A stretch of DNA of 6,223 nucleotides from Sva-25 sp039714995 (GCA_039714995.1 JBDLII010000124.1:1-6223); one strand, 5' to 3'; counted from the stretch's first letter, positions 1-6,223 are shown. Notes: a model not told the origin generated them from the sequence alone. Made by a program: numbers and translations.

Positions 1-60
1 CCCGAGCGTCAGCGCGACGACCACCAGGATGCCCAATGGCAGTTGATCAATCAATTTCAT
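1..60 (-). CDS. N-terminal fragment of a small hydrophobic protein (partial)
   Basis: Read on the minus strand from an ATG at 60-58, the frame stays open to the window edge and gives 20 residues: MKLIDQLPLGILVVVALTLG. The polar start followed by LGILVVVALTLG looks like the beginning of a membrane segment or an uncleaved signal anchor. The start resembles short (about 70-residue) single-helix proteins that databases often label RND-transporter-associated, but that is recollection from a very short match. There is no clear Shine-Dalgarno sequence before the ATG; the bases just upstream read GGCGCG. The gene is divergent from the tRNA, with 88 nt between them, so both promoters must lie in 61-148. 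The rest of the gene is outside the window, so function is unknown. Confidence 0.4.
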   Translation of the reverse strand, partial: MKLIDQLPLGILVVVALTLG

Positions 61-132
61 CGCGCCATGATAGCATCGGATTGCACACAAGGTCCGGGCA
101 ATCCAGGAGTTTCATCGCAGCGCTATTCCCGC

Positions 133-138
133 TATAAT
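133..138 (+). promoter_or_regulatory. -10 box of the tRNA-Leu promoter
   Basis: A perfect TATAAT lies 10 nt before the first base of the tRNA, which puts transcription start at about 145 and leaves a very short 5' leader for RNase P to remove. The discriminator contains GCC, as is common at stable-RNA promoters. No good -35 hexamer is seen at 16-18 nt spacing: the candidate TTTCAT at 110-115 keeps little beyond the first two T's. Confidence 0.6.
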
Positions 139-146
139 TGCCTGTT

Positions 147-233
<87 letters not shown>

Positions 234-300
234 TTTTATCAGGGAGACTCTGGTTGATTCGCTATTGCGGGAAGGATCAGACAACACGGCATTCCGCTTG

Positions 301-371
301 AGATTGCTTCGCTGCGCTCGCAATGACAGAGATCCCGTCATTGCGAGGAGCCACAGGCGACGCGGCAATCT
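301..371. repeat. Dispersed inverted-repeat element (MITE/REP-like)
   Basis: Two arms face each other. The inner stem pairs CTCGCAATGAC (317-327) with GTCATTGCGAG (337-347), 11 of 11 bases, around a 9-nt loop. The outer stem pairs AGATTGC (301-307) with GCAATCT (365-371). Between them the arms differ in length: 9 nt on the left and 17 nt on the right, where GAGCCACAGGCGACGCG is seen. The phrase GTCATTGCGAGGAGC...GCAATCT matches a short non-coding repeat family I know from many proteobacterial genomes. Its antisense translation yields the familiar spurious peptide SLRAQRSNL. It has no transposase and no T-tract after it, so it is not a standard terminator. It lies between the tRNA and the tig leader. 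Confidence 0.8.
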
Positions 372-378
372 TGCTGTG

Positions 379-408
379 TTTACAATGAGGTCCGAGCGAA
401 TTTATCAG
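379..408 (+). promoter_or_regulatory. Possible weak sigma-70 promoter for tig
   Basis: TTTACA at 379-384 (five of six to TTGACA) is followed after 18 nt by TATCAG at 403-408 (four of six to TATAAT). It would start transcription about 80 nt before the tig ATG, just outside the inverted repeat. This is the best pair I see between 234 and 494, but the match is modest. Read-through from the tRNA promoter is an alternative source of tig mRNA. No heat-shock (sigma-32) pair with acceptable spacing was seen here. Confidence 0.3.
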
Positions 409-466
409 AGCTTCATTCATTTGAATAGTAGGATGTGCTGAGCTTTGCGAAGCGCATCATCAATGA

Positions 467-485
467 GGCAGCGAGACTGCCGGAG
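467..485 (+). promoter_or_regulatory. tig ribosome binding site with abutting hairpin
   Basis: GGAG at 482-485 lies 9 nt before the tig ATG at 495 and supports that start. Immediately before it, GGCAG (467-471) can pair with CTGCC (477-481) around a CGAGA loop, so a small 5-bp hairpin ends exactly where the Shine-Dalgarno sequence begins. The hairpin leaves the GGAG unpaired. Confidence 0.55.
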
Positions 486-494
486 ATAATATAG

Positions 495-1790
495 ATGCAA
501 GTTTCAGTGGAGACACTCGAAGGATTAAAGCGCCGCATGACGGTGGAACTGCCTGCAGAGCAGGTGAATGAAATTGTCGACAACAAGCTGCGCACCCTTG
601 CCCGTGAGGTGCGTCTGGACGGTTTTCGTCCTGGCAAGGTCCCGCTGAAGGTGGTCAAAAAACGCTTTGGCGCCCATGCCAGACAGGAAGCCTACGGTGA
701 GTTGATTCAACAGAGCTACTACGAGGCGCTGGTTGAACAGAAGCTCAATGCTGTTGGCGAGCCTGCGATCGAGGTCAAGGATGAAGATGGCGCTTTCAGT
801 TACACGGCTGAGTTCGAGGTGGTCCCCGAGCTCTCCATCTCCGATCTCGAAGGCGCCAGTCTGGAACGCCCCGTGGCCGAACTGCTCGACAGTGATGTTG
901 ACAGTATGATCGAAAAACTGCGTCAGCAGCGTGTCACCTGGAACAGGGTGGAGCGTCCGGCGCAGGATGGCGACCAGTTGATGATCAGCTTCGTCGGCAA
1001 GATTGATGGCGAGGCATTTGATGGCGGATCAGCCGACAATGTTCCGCTGGTGCTGGGTTCTGGCAGTATGATCGATGGCTTCGAGCAGGGTCTGCTGGGC
1101 GCTGCTGAAGGCGATGAGAGAAGCGTCGAAACAACTTTCCCGGACGACTACCAGGCGCAGCATCTTGCAAGCAAGGCAGCGACCTTCGAGATCACCGTCA
1201 ACGAGGTGGCAGAGCCGGAACTGCCTGAAATCGATGAGGATTTTGCCAAGGCGTTCGGTATCGAGGATGGCTCGGTCGATGGCTTTATGCAGGATATTCG
1301 CGACAATATGCAGCGCGAGCTGGATGCAAAAATCAAGTCAAAGACCAAGGAGAGCGTGATGGAGCTGCTGCTCGAGAAGCATCAGTTCGATGTTCCAGAG
1401 GCAGTCATCGATGACGAGGCGAAGCGGCTCCAGGAGGACACGCGCAAGCAGATGGAGAGCCAGGGACAGAGCAGCAGCTCTTTCCAGTTGCCGGTGGAGG
1501 TCTTCAAGGAGCAGGCGGAGCGCCGCGTGAAGCTGGGCATGCTGACATCAAAAATCATCTCCGGGCAGAGTCTCGAAGTGGATGATGCGCGTCTGCGGCT
1601 GATGATCGAGGATTTTGCCGCCTCCTATGAGTCGCCCCAGGAGATGATCGACTGGTACTACGAAGATGCCACGCGCCTCGACCCGGTCAAGCACATCGTC
1701 CTTGAGGACCAGGTCGTCGACTGGGTGCTCGATCAGGTCGCAGTCACAGAGAAGCAGCATACCTTTGACGAGCTGACGGAGTCGAAATGA
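495..1790 (+). CDS. tig: Trigger factor, ribosome-bound chaperone and peptidyl-prolyl isomerase
   Basis: 431 residues, the usual family length (E. coli 432). Trigger factor docks at the ribosomal exit tunnel, shields nascent chains in the cytosol and can isomerise prolyl bonds. The N-terminal ribosome-binding domain (about 1-110) carries the signature GFRPGKVP at 43-50, whose FRxGK loop contacts protein L23. The FKBP-type domain (about 150-245) shows SFVGKIDGEAFDGG, VLGSGSMIDGFEQGL and TTFPDDY. The remainder forms the helical chaperone body and ends with VTEKQHTFDEL, as in enteric homologues. A Ser run (SSSS) sits in the variable loop before the FQLP motif. The ATG at 495 is supported by GGAG 9 nt upstream and by the conserved MQVSVETLEGL start. 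The stop codon overlaps the clpP start (ATGA), so the two genes are probably co-transcribed and coupled. No frame disruption is seen. Confidence 0.98.
   Translation: MQVSVETLEGLKRRMTVELPAEQVNEIVDNKLRTLAREVRLDGFRPGKVPLKVVKKRFGAHARQEAYGELIQQSYYEALVEQKLNAVGEPAIEVKDEDGAFSYTAEFEVVPELSISDLEGASLERPVAELLDSDVDSMIEKLRQQRVTWNRVERPAQDGDQLMISFVGKIDGEAFDGGSADNVPLVLGSGSMIDGFEQGLLGAAEGDERSVETTFPDDYQAQHLASKAATFEITVNEVAEPELPEIDEDFAKAFGIEDGSVDGFMQDIRDNMQRELDAKIKSKTKESVMELLLEKHQFDVPEAVIDDEAKRLQEDTRKQMESQGQSSSSFQLPVEVFKEQAERRVKLGMLTSKIISGQSLEVDDARLRLMIEDFAASYESPQEMIDWYYEDATRLDPVKHIVLEDQVVDWVLDQVAVTEKQHTFDELTESK
1778..1781 (+). promoter_or_regulatory. Shine-Dalgarno for clpP inside the end of tig
   Basis: GGAG within the last tig codons, 5 nt before the ATG at 1787. 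It supports the upstream start of clpP over the in-frame ATG at 1808, whose nearest purine run, CGGGAA, is a poorer match. Confidence 0.5.
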
Positions 1791-2443
1791 AGCCAACGGG
1801 AATCATCATGCAGGACGGTCAATCGGTACAGAACCCGGCTCTCAACCCGCGCAGCCAGGGCCTGATCCCGATGGTTGTCGAGCAGTCCGCCCGCGGTGAG
1901 CGCGCCTATGACATCTATTCGCGGCTGCTCAAGGAGCGGGTGATCTTCATCGTCGGCGCCATCGAGGATCACATGGCGAACCTGGTCGTGGCGCAGTTGC
2001 TGTTCCTGGAATCGGAGAACCCGGACAAGGATATTCATCTCTATATCAATTCGCCGGGCGGCTCGGTGACGGCCGGTCTCTCGATCTATGACACCATGCA
2101 GTTCGTGCGCCCTGACGTCAGCACCATGTGCATCGGACAGGCGGCGAGCATGGGGGCGCTGCTGCTGGCAGCCGGCGAGCATGGCAAGCGCTTTTCGCTG
2201 CCGCACTCGCGCACGATGATCCATCAACCGCTGGGCGGCTTCCAGGGGCAGGCTACCGATATTGAAATCCATGCACGCGAGATCCTGGCTGTGCGTGAGC
2301 GGCTCAATGGCATTCTTGCCAAGCACACAGGCCAGCCGCTGAAGAAGATCGCTGAGGATACCGAGCGCGACAACTTCATGAGCGCCGAAGAGTCTGTTGA
2401 ATACGGTCTGATCGACAAGGTCATTGATCAGCGTACCGAGTAG
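1787..2443 (+). CDS. clpP: ATP-dependent Clp protease proteolytic subunit ClpP
   Basis: 218 residues. ClpP is a cytosolic serine peptidase whose two stacked heptameric rings degrade proteins unfolded by ClpX, encoded next downstream, or by ClpA. The catalytic triad is visible: Ser121 in GQAASMGA, His146 in MIHQPLGG and Asp195 in DTERDNF. The conserved N-terminal loop (IPMVVEQSARGERAYDIYSRLLKERVIF), the INSPGGSVTAG oxyanion-hole strand and GFQGQATDIEIHAREIL also match. The protein is about 11 residues longer than E. coli ClpP, all at the N-terminus before the expected propeptide cut near GLIPMV. The ATG at 1787 was chosen because GGAG lies 5 nt upstream and it forms an ATGA overlap with the tig stop. 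Met8 (1808) would give 211 residues and is also plausible; the mature enzyme would be identical. Confidence 0.97.
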   Translation: MKPTGIIMQDGQSVQNPALNPRSQGLIPMVVEQSARGERAYDIYSRLLKERVIFIVGAIEDHMANLVVAQLLFLESENPDKDIHLYINSPGGSVTAGLSIYDTMQFVRPDVSTMCIGQAASMGALLLAAGEHGKRFSLPHSRTMIHQPLGGFQGQATDIEIHAREILAVRERLNGILAKHTGQPLKKIAEDTERDNFMSAEESVEYGLIDKVIDQRTE

Positions 2444-2469
2444 CGTCGAAGAGTCACGTTGATGCCATC

Positions 2470-2485
2470 GTGGTCAGAAGACCAC
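2470..2485 (+). other. Perfect 6-bp hairpin downstream of clpP
   Basis: GTGGTC (2470-2475) pairs with GACCAC (2480-2485) around an AGAA tetraloop, 27 nt after the clpP stop. No T-tract follows directly. A T-rich run (TTTTTCTT, 2519-2526) comes 33 nt later, with only a weak CAGG/CCTG pairing (2494-2497 with 2512-2515) before it. This is therefore not a convincing intrinsic terminator. It may protect the 3' end of the tig-clpP message or attenuate read-through. Confidence 0.4.
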
Positions 2486-2527
2486 TGCCGCTACAGGTTT
2501 GTCCTCATCAGCCTGCTGTTTTTCTTA

Positions 2528-2536
2528 TGGTATAAT
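2528..2536 (+). promoter_or_regulatory. Extended -10 promoter for clpX
   Basis: TGG followed by a perfect TATAAT (2531-2536) forms a TGnTATAAT extended -10 element, which works with a weak -35; none recognisable is present at 16-18 nt spacing. The predicted start is about 2543, giving a leader of roughly 95 nt before the clpX ATG. The surrounding AT-rich stretch (about 2519-2556) stands out from the GC-richer genes. It suggests clpX can be expressed separately from tig-clpP, as well as by read-through. Confidence 0.6.
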
Positions 2537-2541
2537 TAATT

Positions 2542-2551
2542 TATCTAGATA
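2542..2551. repeat. 10-bp palindrome at the predicted clpX start point
   Basis: TATCTAGATA is a perfect palindrome beginning 5 nt after the TATAAT box, covering the predicted transcription start. Its position would suit a small operator, but AT-rich DNA gives such palindromes by chance and I recognise no known repressor site. Confidence 0.3.
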
Positions 2552-2562
2552 TAAAAGGGTCC

Positions 2563-2574
2563 GCAGGCGCCTGC
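2563..2574. repeat. 12-bp GC palindrome in the clpX leader
   Basis: GCAGGCGCCTGC is a perfect palindrome about 20 nt inside the predicted clpX transcript; as RNA it folds to a 4-bp stem with a GCGC loop. It overlaps CCTGCCAGG (2570-2578), a second near-palindrome, and TTTT follows at 2579-2582. It could be a weak attenuator or a 5' stabilising hairpin; neither is established. Confidence 0.35.
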
Positions 2575-2636
2575 CAGGTTTTGCAATTCATTACGCTCGG
2601 CGGCTGAAGATGATCCATTTTCCATGGTAGAACCGA

Positions 2637-3917
2637 ATGAGTGATGATTTAACGACTTCAGATGACGACAAGCTGCTCTACTGTTCATTCTGCGGTAAAA
2701 GCCAGCATGAAGTGCGCAAGTTGATTGCAGGCCCCTCCGTCTTCATCTGTGACGAGTGTGTTGAACTCTGTAATGACATCATCCGCGAGGAGATCCAGGG
2801 AGCCGCTGCCGAAGAGGACGGCGGTTTGCCCAAGCCGAAAGAGATCAATGCCTGGCTGGATGACTATGTCATTGGTCAAAAACGCGCCAAGCGGGTGCTT
2901 TCGGTGGCCGTCTACAACCACTACAAGCGTCTCGAAGCCGCCGCCCAGCAGCAGAAGGACGATGTCGAGATCGCCAAGAGCAACATCCTGCTGATCGGTC
3001 CGACCGGCTCGGGAAAAACCCTGCTGGCGGAGACGCTGGCGCGGCTGCTGAATGTGCCATTTACCATCGCCGATGCGACGACCCTGACCGAAGCGGGCTA
3101 TGTCGGCGAGGATGTCGAAAATATCATCCAGAAGCTGCTGCAGAAGTGCGATTATGATGTCGAGAAGGCGCAGAACGGTATCGTCTATATCGATGAGATC
3201 GACAAGATCTCGCGCAAATCCGACAACCCGTCGATTACCCGCGATGTTTCCGGTGAAGGCGTACAGCAGGCGCTGCTGAAGCTGATCGAGGGCACCGTGG
3301 CATCAGTGCCGCCCCAGGGCGGGCGCAAGCATCCGCAGCAGGAGTTTTTGCAGGTCAACACCGGCAATATCCTGTTTATCGTCGGCGGCGCCTTTTCCGG
3401 CCTGGAGAAGGTGATCAGGGACCGCTCGGAGAAGGGCGGCATCGGCTTCTCGGCGAAAGTCCACAGCAAGGACGAGGACCAGAAGCTGGGTGAGATTTTT
3501 GCCGCAGTCGAGGCCGAGGATCTGATCAAGTTCGGTCTGATCCCCGAGTTCGTTGGTCGTCTGCCGGTGATTGCTACGCTCGAGGAGCTGGATGAAGACG
3601 CACTGGTGCGTATTCTGACGGAACCGAAAAACGCGCTGACCAAGCAGTACAGCCGTCTCTTCGAGATGGAGGGCGCCGAGCTCGAGATTCGTGAGGACGC
3701 GCTGCACGCGATTGCCCGCAAGGCGATGGCGCGCAAAACAGGCGCACGTGGTTTGCGTACGCTTCTCGAACAGATTCTGCTTGATACCATGTATGATCTT
3801 CCATCCATGGATGATGTTTCCAAAGTCGTTGTCGATGAGACGGTTGTTTCCGGCGACACCGACCCCTATATTATCATCGAGGGTGGTGAGAAAAGAGCTG
3901 CCCTGTCCGAAGGTTGA
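2637..3917 (+). CDS. clpX: ATP-dependent Clp protease ATP-binding subunit ClpX
   Basis: 426 residues, as in the family (E. coli 424). ClpX is a hexameric AAA+ unfoldase that recognises ssrA-tagged and other substrates and threads them into ClpP in the cytosol. The N-terminal zinc-binding domain has C16, C19, C38 and C41 (CSFC...CDEC). The AAA+ core shows Walker A GPTGSGKT (121-128), pore-1 loop GYVGED (154-159), Walker B VYIDEID (183-189), an RKH pore loop (230-232), the arginine finger R308 in EFVGRLP and sensor-2 R371 in TGARGLR. The ClpP-docking IGF loop is I269-G270-F271, so partnership with the upstream clpP product is expected. The start matches the usual MSDD-type N-terminus, but its Shine-Dalgarno is weak (GGTAG, 2626-2630). 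Two tiny ORFs lie directly before or across the start (see findings). Confidence 0.98.
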   Translation: MSDDLTTSDDDKLLYCSFCGKSQHEVRKLIAGPSVFICDECVELCNDIIREEIQGAAAEEDGGLPKPKEINAWLDDYVIGQKRAKRVLSVAVYNHYKRLEAAAQQQKDDVEIAKSNILLIGPTGSGKTLLAETLARLLNVPFTIADATTLTEAGYVGEDVENIIQKLLQKCDYDVEKAQNGIVYIDEIDKISRKSDNPSITRDVSGEGVQQALLKLIEGTVASVPPQGGRKHPQQEFLQVNTGNILFIVGGAFSGLEKVIRDRSEKGGIGFSAKVHSKDEDQKLGEIFAAVEAEDLIKFGLIPEFVGRLPVIATLEELDEDALVRILTEPKNALTKQYSRLFEMEGAELEIREDALHAIARKAMARKTGARGLRTLLEQILLDTMYDLPSMDDVSKVVVDETVVSGDTDPYIIIEGGEKRAALSEG

Positions 3918-3918
3918 C

Positions 3919-3936
3919 GCGGGGCACGAGCTCCGC
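3919..3936 (+). other. GC-rich hairpin just after the clpX stop
   Basis: GCGGGG (3919-3924) can pair with CTCCGC (3931-3936), with one G-U pair, around a CACGAG loop. It begins one base after the clpX stop codon. TTTT occurs only 8 nt further on (3945-3948), so termination here would be inefficient at best; it may partly separate clpX from lon. Confidence 0.4.
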
Positions 3937-3956
3937 CTTCAACGTTTTCCCTGTTC

Positions 3957-3972
3957 GCGGGACGCATCCCGC
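3957..3972 (+). other. Perfect 6-bp hairpin in the clpX-lon gap
   Basis: GCGGGA (3957-3962) pairs with TCCCGC (3967-3972) around a CGCA loop. The following bases TAAAGATAGATT lack a T-tract, so this is not a canonical terminator; TAGATT at 3979-3984 is a poor -10 candidate without a -35. It is the second of two hairpins in this 105-nt gap and could limit read-through into lon or lie in a lon leader. Confidence 0.4.
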
Positions 3973-4022
3973 TAAAGATAGATTCACCCTGCTTGCCGCA
4001 GAGTGATGCAAGAGAGTCATTG

Positions 4023-6223
4023 ATGATAAAAGAGAAAAGCAGAGGCGCTTACGTGGATCTGCCTGGCGATATTGCCATTCTCCCGCTGAGGGATGTGGTG
4101 GTCTATCCTCACATGGTGATACCGCTTTTTGTAGGCCGTGAAAAATCGATTCACGCGCTCGATCATGCAACCCGCCACGATCAGCCGATTCTGCTGGTGG
4201 CGCAGCGCAGCGCCGATGTCGACGACCCGTCAACGGAAGAGATCTACGACATTGGAACCCTGGCGAATATTTTACAGTTGTTGAAGCTTCCTGACGGCAC
4301 AGTCAAGGTGCTTGTCGAGGGAGTCTACCGGGTCAGGGTTGGCGAATTTCTCGAGACTGAAGCCTTTTATCGCGCTGTCCCGCAGCGTCTTGACGAGGGC
4401 GGGATGCCCGATGACAGGGAGACCGACGTGTTGATGCGTTCGGCAGTCTCCATGTTCGACCACTATGTCAAACTGAACAAGAAGGTTCCGCCGGAAGTTC
4501 TGAGTTCGCTGACCAGTATTGATGACCCCAGCCGCCTCGCCGATACCATGGCGGCGCACATGGCGCTGAAGCTGGATGAGAAGCAGAAGGTGCTGGAGAT
4601 CGTCGATGTTCAGCAGCGCCTCGAGCATCTGATGAGGCTGGTGGAGGATGAGAACGATGTGCTGCAGCTGGAGAAGCGCATCCGCGGCCGCGTCAAGGGA
4701 CAGATGGAGAAGAACCAGCGCGAGTATTATCTGAATGAACAGATGAAGGCCATTCAGAAAGAGCTCGGTGAGATGGATGATTCGGCGCCCAATGAGATCG
4801 AGGGGCTGACGGAAAAGATCGAAAAGGCGGGCATGTCCAAAGAGGCCAAAAAGAAGGCCATGAACGAGCTCAACAAGCTCAAGATGATGTCGCCGATGTC
4901 AGCCGAAGCGACCGTCGTGCGCAACTATATCGATACCCTGGTCGGCATTCCGTGGAAAAAACGCTCCCGCGTCAATAATGACATCGTCAAGGCGGAAGAG
5001 ATTCTCGATGCCGATCACTATGGCCTGGAGAAGGTCAAGGAGCGCATCCTGGAGTATCTGGCTGTGCAGCAGCGGGTACGCAAGCTGAAAGGTCCGATCC
5101 TCTGCCTGGTCGGCCCGCCCGGTGTCGGCAAGACCTCGCTGGGACAGTCGATTGCCCGCTCGACCGGGCGAAAATTCGTGCGCATGGCGCTGGGCGGTGT
5201 GCGTGACGAGGCCGAGATCCGCGGTCATCGCCGCACCTATATCGGCGCCATGCCTGGCAAGATCGTGCAGAACCTGACCCGCGTGGAGAGCCGCAACCCG
5301 CTTTTCCTGCTGGATGAGATCGACAAGATGGCGATGGATTTCCGCGGCGATCCGGCCTCGGCGCTGCTGGAGGTGCTGGATCCGGAACAGAACCACACCT
5401 TTCAGGACCACTACCTGGAAGTCGATCTGGACCTCTCCGACATCCTCTTCGTGGCGACCGCCAATACCATGAATATTCCGCCGGCGCTGCTTGACAGGAT
5501 GGAGGTGATTCGCCTCTCCGGTTATACCGAGGATGAAAAGCTCAATATCGCCACCAGGTATCTGATCCCGAAGCAGATGGAGAACAACGGCCTTAAAGAG
5601 AAGGAGCTGGTGATCAGCGAACATGCCGTACGTGACATCATCCGTTACTACTCGCGCGAAGCCGGCGTGCGCAATCTTGAGCGGGAGATCGCCAAGATCT
5701 GCCGCAAGGTGGTCAAGGGTGTGCTGCTGAAGAGCAGTGGCAAGAGGAGCAGCAAAAGCAGCGGCAAGGGTGTGCGCATTACTCCCGCCAAATTGGACAA
5801 ATATCTTGGTGTCAGGCGTTTCAGCTTCGGCATCGCCGACGAGCAGGACCAGGTTGGCCAGGTAACCGGGCTGGCCTGGACGGAAGTGGGCGGCGAGTTG
5901 CTGCGCATCGAGGCGGCGCTGGTGAAAGGCAAGGGCGGCATGCAACTGACCGGACAGCTTGGCGACGTGATGAAGGAGTCGATCCAGGCGGCCATGACAG
6001 TCGTTCGCAGCCGTGCGGACACCCTCGGCATTGCTTCGGACTTCTACCAGGAGCAGGAGGCGCATATCCATGTGCCCGAGGGCGCCACCCCCAAGGATGG
6101 CCCCAGCGCCGGTGTCGGTATGTGTACGGCGCTGGTCTCGGCGCTCACCGGCATCAAGGTCCATGCGGATGTCGCCATGACCGGTGAGATCACGCTGCGC
6201 GGCGAGGTGCTCCCCATCGGCGG
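4023..6223 (+). CDS. lon: ATP-dependent protease Lon (La), 3'-truncated by the window
   Basis: 733 complete codons are present with no stop; the family is about 780-820 residues. Lon is a homohexameric cytosolic AAA+ serine protease that degrades misfolded and short-lived regulatory proteins. The N-terminal substrate-binding domain begins with PLRDVVVYPHMVIPLFVGREKSI (from residue 21). A long coiled-coil region (about 200-290) leads to the AAA+ module: Walker A GPPGVGKT (364-371), Walker B FLLDEID (428-434), sensor-1 N481 in ATANTMN, arginine finger R492 in LLDRMEV and sensor-2 R550 in AGVR. The catalytic serine is S695 in PKDGPSAG. The partner lysine, expected near residue 738, is just outside the window. 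Residues 570-583 are a Ser/Lys-rich insertion, about 8 residues longer than E. coli. The ATG at 4023 follows AAGAGAG (4010-4016); TTG at 4020 is a less likely start. Confidence 0.98.
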   Translation, partial: MIKEKSRGAYVDLPGDIAILPLRDVVVYPHMVIPLFVGREKSIHALDHATRHDQPILLVAQRSADVDDPSTEEIYDIGTLANILQLLKLPDGTVKVLVEGVYRVRVGEFLETEAFYRAVPQRLDEGGMPDDRETDVLMRSAVSMFDHYVKLNKKVPPEVLSSLTSIDDPSRLADTMAAHMALKLDEKQKVLEIVDVQQRLEHLMRLVEDENDVLQLEKRIRGRVKGQMEKNQREYYLNEQMKAIQKELGEMDDSAPNEIEGLTEKIEKAGMSKEAKKKAMNELNKLKMMSPMSAEATVVRNYIDTLVGIPWKKRSRVNNDIVKAEEILDADHYGLEKVKERILEYLAVQQRVRKLKGPILCLVGPPGVGKTSLGQSIARSTGRKFVRMALGGVRDEAEIRGHRRTYIGAMPGKIVQNLTRVESRNPLFLLDEIDKMAMDFRGDPASALLEVLDPEQNHTFQDHYLEVDLDLSDILFVATANTMNIPPALLDRMEVIRLSGYTEDEKLNIATRYLIPKQMENNGLKEKELVISEHAVRDIIRYYSREAGVRNLEREIAKICRKVVKGVLLKSSGKRSSKSSGKGVRITPAKLDKYLGVRRFSFGIADEQDQVGQVTGLAWTEVGGELLRIEAALVKGKGGMQLTGQLGDVMKESIQAAMTVVRSRADTLGIASDFYQEQEAHIHVPEGATPKDGPSAGVGMCTALVSALTGIKVHADVAMTGEITLRGEVLPIG

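Noticed and set aside
240..252. Hairpin CAGGG-AGA-CTCTG after tRNA-Leu as a terminator
   Set aside because: The stem is short with a G-U pair, and no T-run follows; the TTTTAT lies before it.
1733..2326. Minus-strand 197-residue frame opposite clpP
   Set aside because: Antisense to the conserved ClpP catalytic region; no recognisable domain or ribosome binding site.
3185..3859. Minus-strand 224-residue frame opposite clpX
   Set aside because: Ser-rich shadow of the clpX coding strand, without a recognisable domain.
3914..3919. TTGACG at the clpX stop as a -35 box for lon
   Set aside because: No -10-like hexamer is found at 16-18 nt downstream; that region reads CGCCTTCAAC.
3937..3967. Possible heat-shock (sigma-32) promoter for lon: CTTCAAC and ACGCAT
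   Set aside because: The -35 matches five of seven and the -10 four of six, but the 18-nt spacing is too long for sigma-32 and the -10 falls within a hairpin.
4899..6164. Minus-strand 421-residue open frame opposite lon
   Set aside because: It lies wholly antisense to a fully conserved lon with all AAA+ and protease motifs. Its His/Leu/Gln/Asp-rich composition is what reverse reading of GC-rich codons gives, and no domain is recognisable.

Overview
The window is a gammaproteobacterial housekeeping segment carrying the cytosolic protein quality-control cluster tig-clpP-clpX-lon, all on the + strand, preceded by a leucine tRNA gene. The order tRNA-Leu, tig, clpP, clpX, lon is typical of non-enteric and enteric gammaproteobacteria. 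The protein motifs (trigger factor GFRPGKVP, ClpP GQAASMGA, ClpX zinc finger plus IGF loop, Lon PLRDVVVYPHMVIPLFVGREKSI) also fit that class. I cannot name a genus from the sequence.

Layout. Bases 1-60 hold the first codons of a small, probably membrane-anchored protein on the - strand, cut by the window edge. Bases 149-233 are a tRNA-Leu with anticodon UAG, behind a perfect TATAAT -10 box. The 261-nt gap before tig contains a short inverted-repeat element (301-371) of a kind found dispersed in many proteobacterial genomes. tig (495-1790) and clpP (1787-2443) overlap by the four bases ATGA, so they are probably translationally coupled. A 193-nt, partly AT-rich gap follows, with its own extended -10 promoter for clpX, a palindrome at the likely start point and a GC-rich palindrome in the leader. 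clpX (2637-3917) is followed by a 105-nt gap with two GC-rich hairpins. lon begins at 4023 and runs off the right edge at codon 734, five residues short of its catalytic lysine.

How the genes work together. Trigger factor binds the ribosome exit tunnel and shelters nascent chains. ClpX unfolds tagged or damaged proteins and feeds them into the ClpP chamber. Lon is an independent single-chain AAA+ protease for misfolded and regulatory proteins. All four proteins keep their key residues and none shows a frameshift.

I see no undescribed system here. The points worth a second look are small: a U-U mismatch in the tRNA anticodon stem, the tig/clpP overlap, the clpX upstream region, and a Ser/Lys-rich insertion in Lon.
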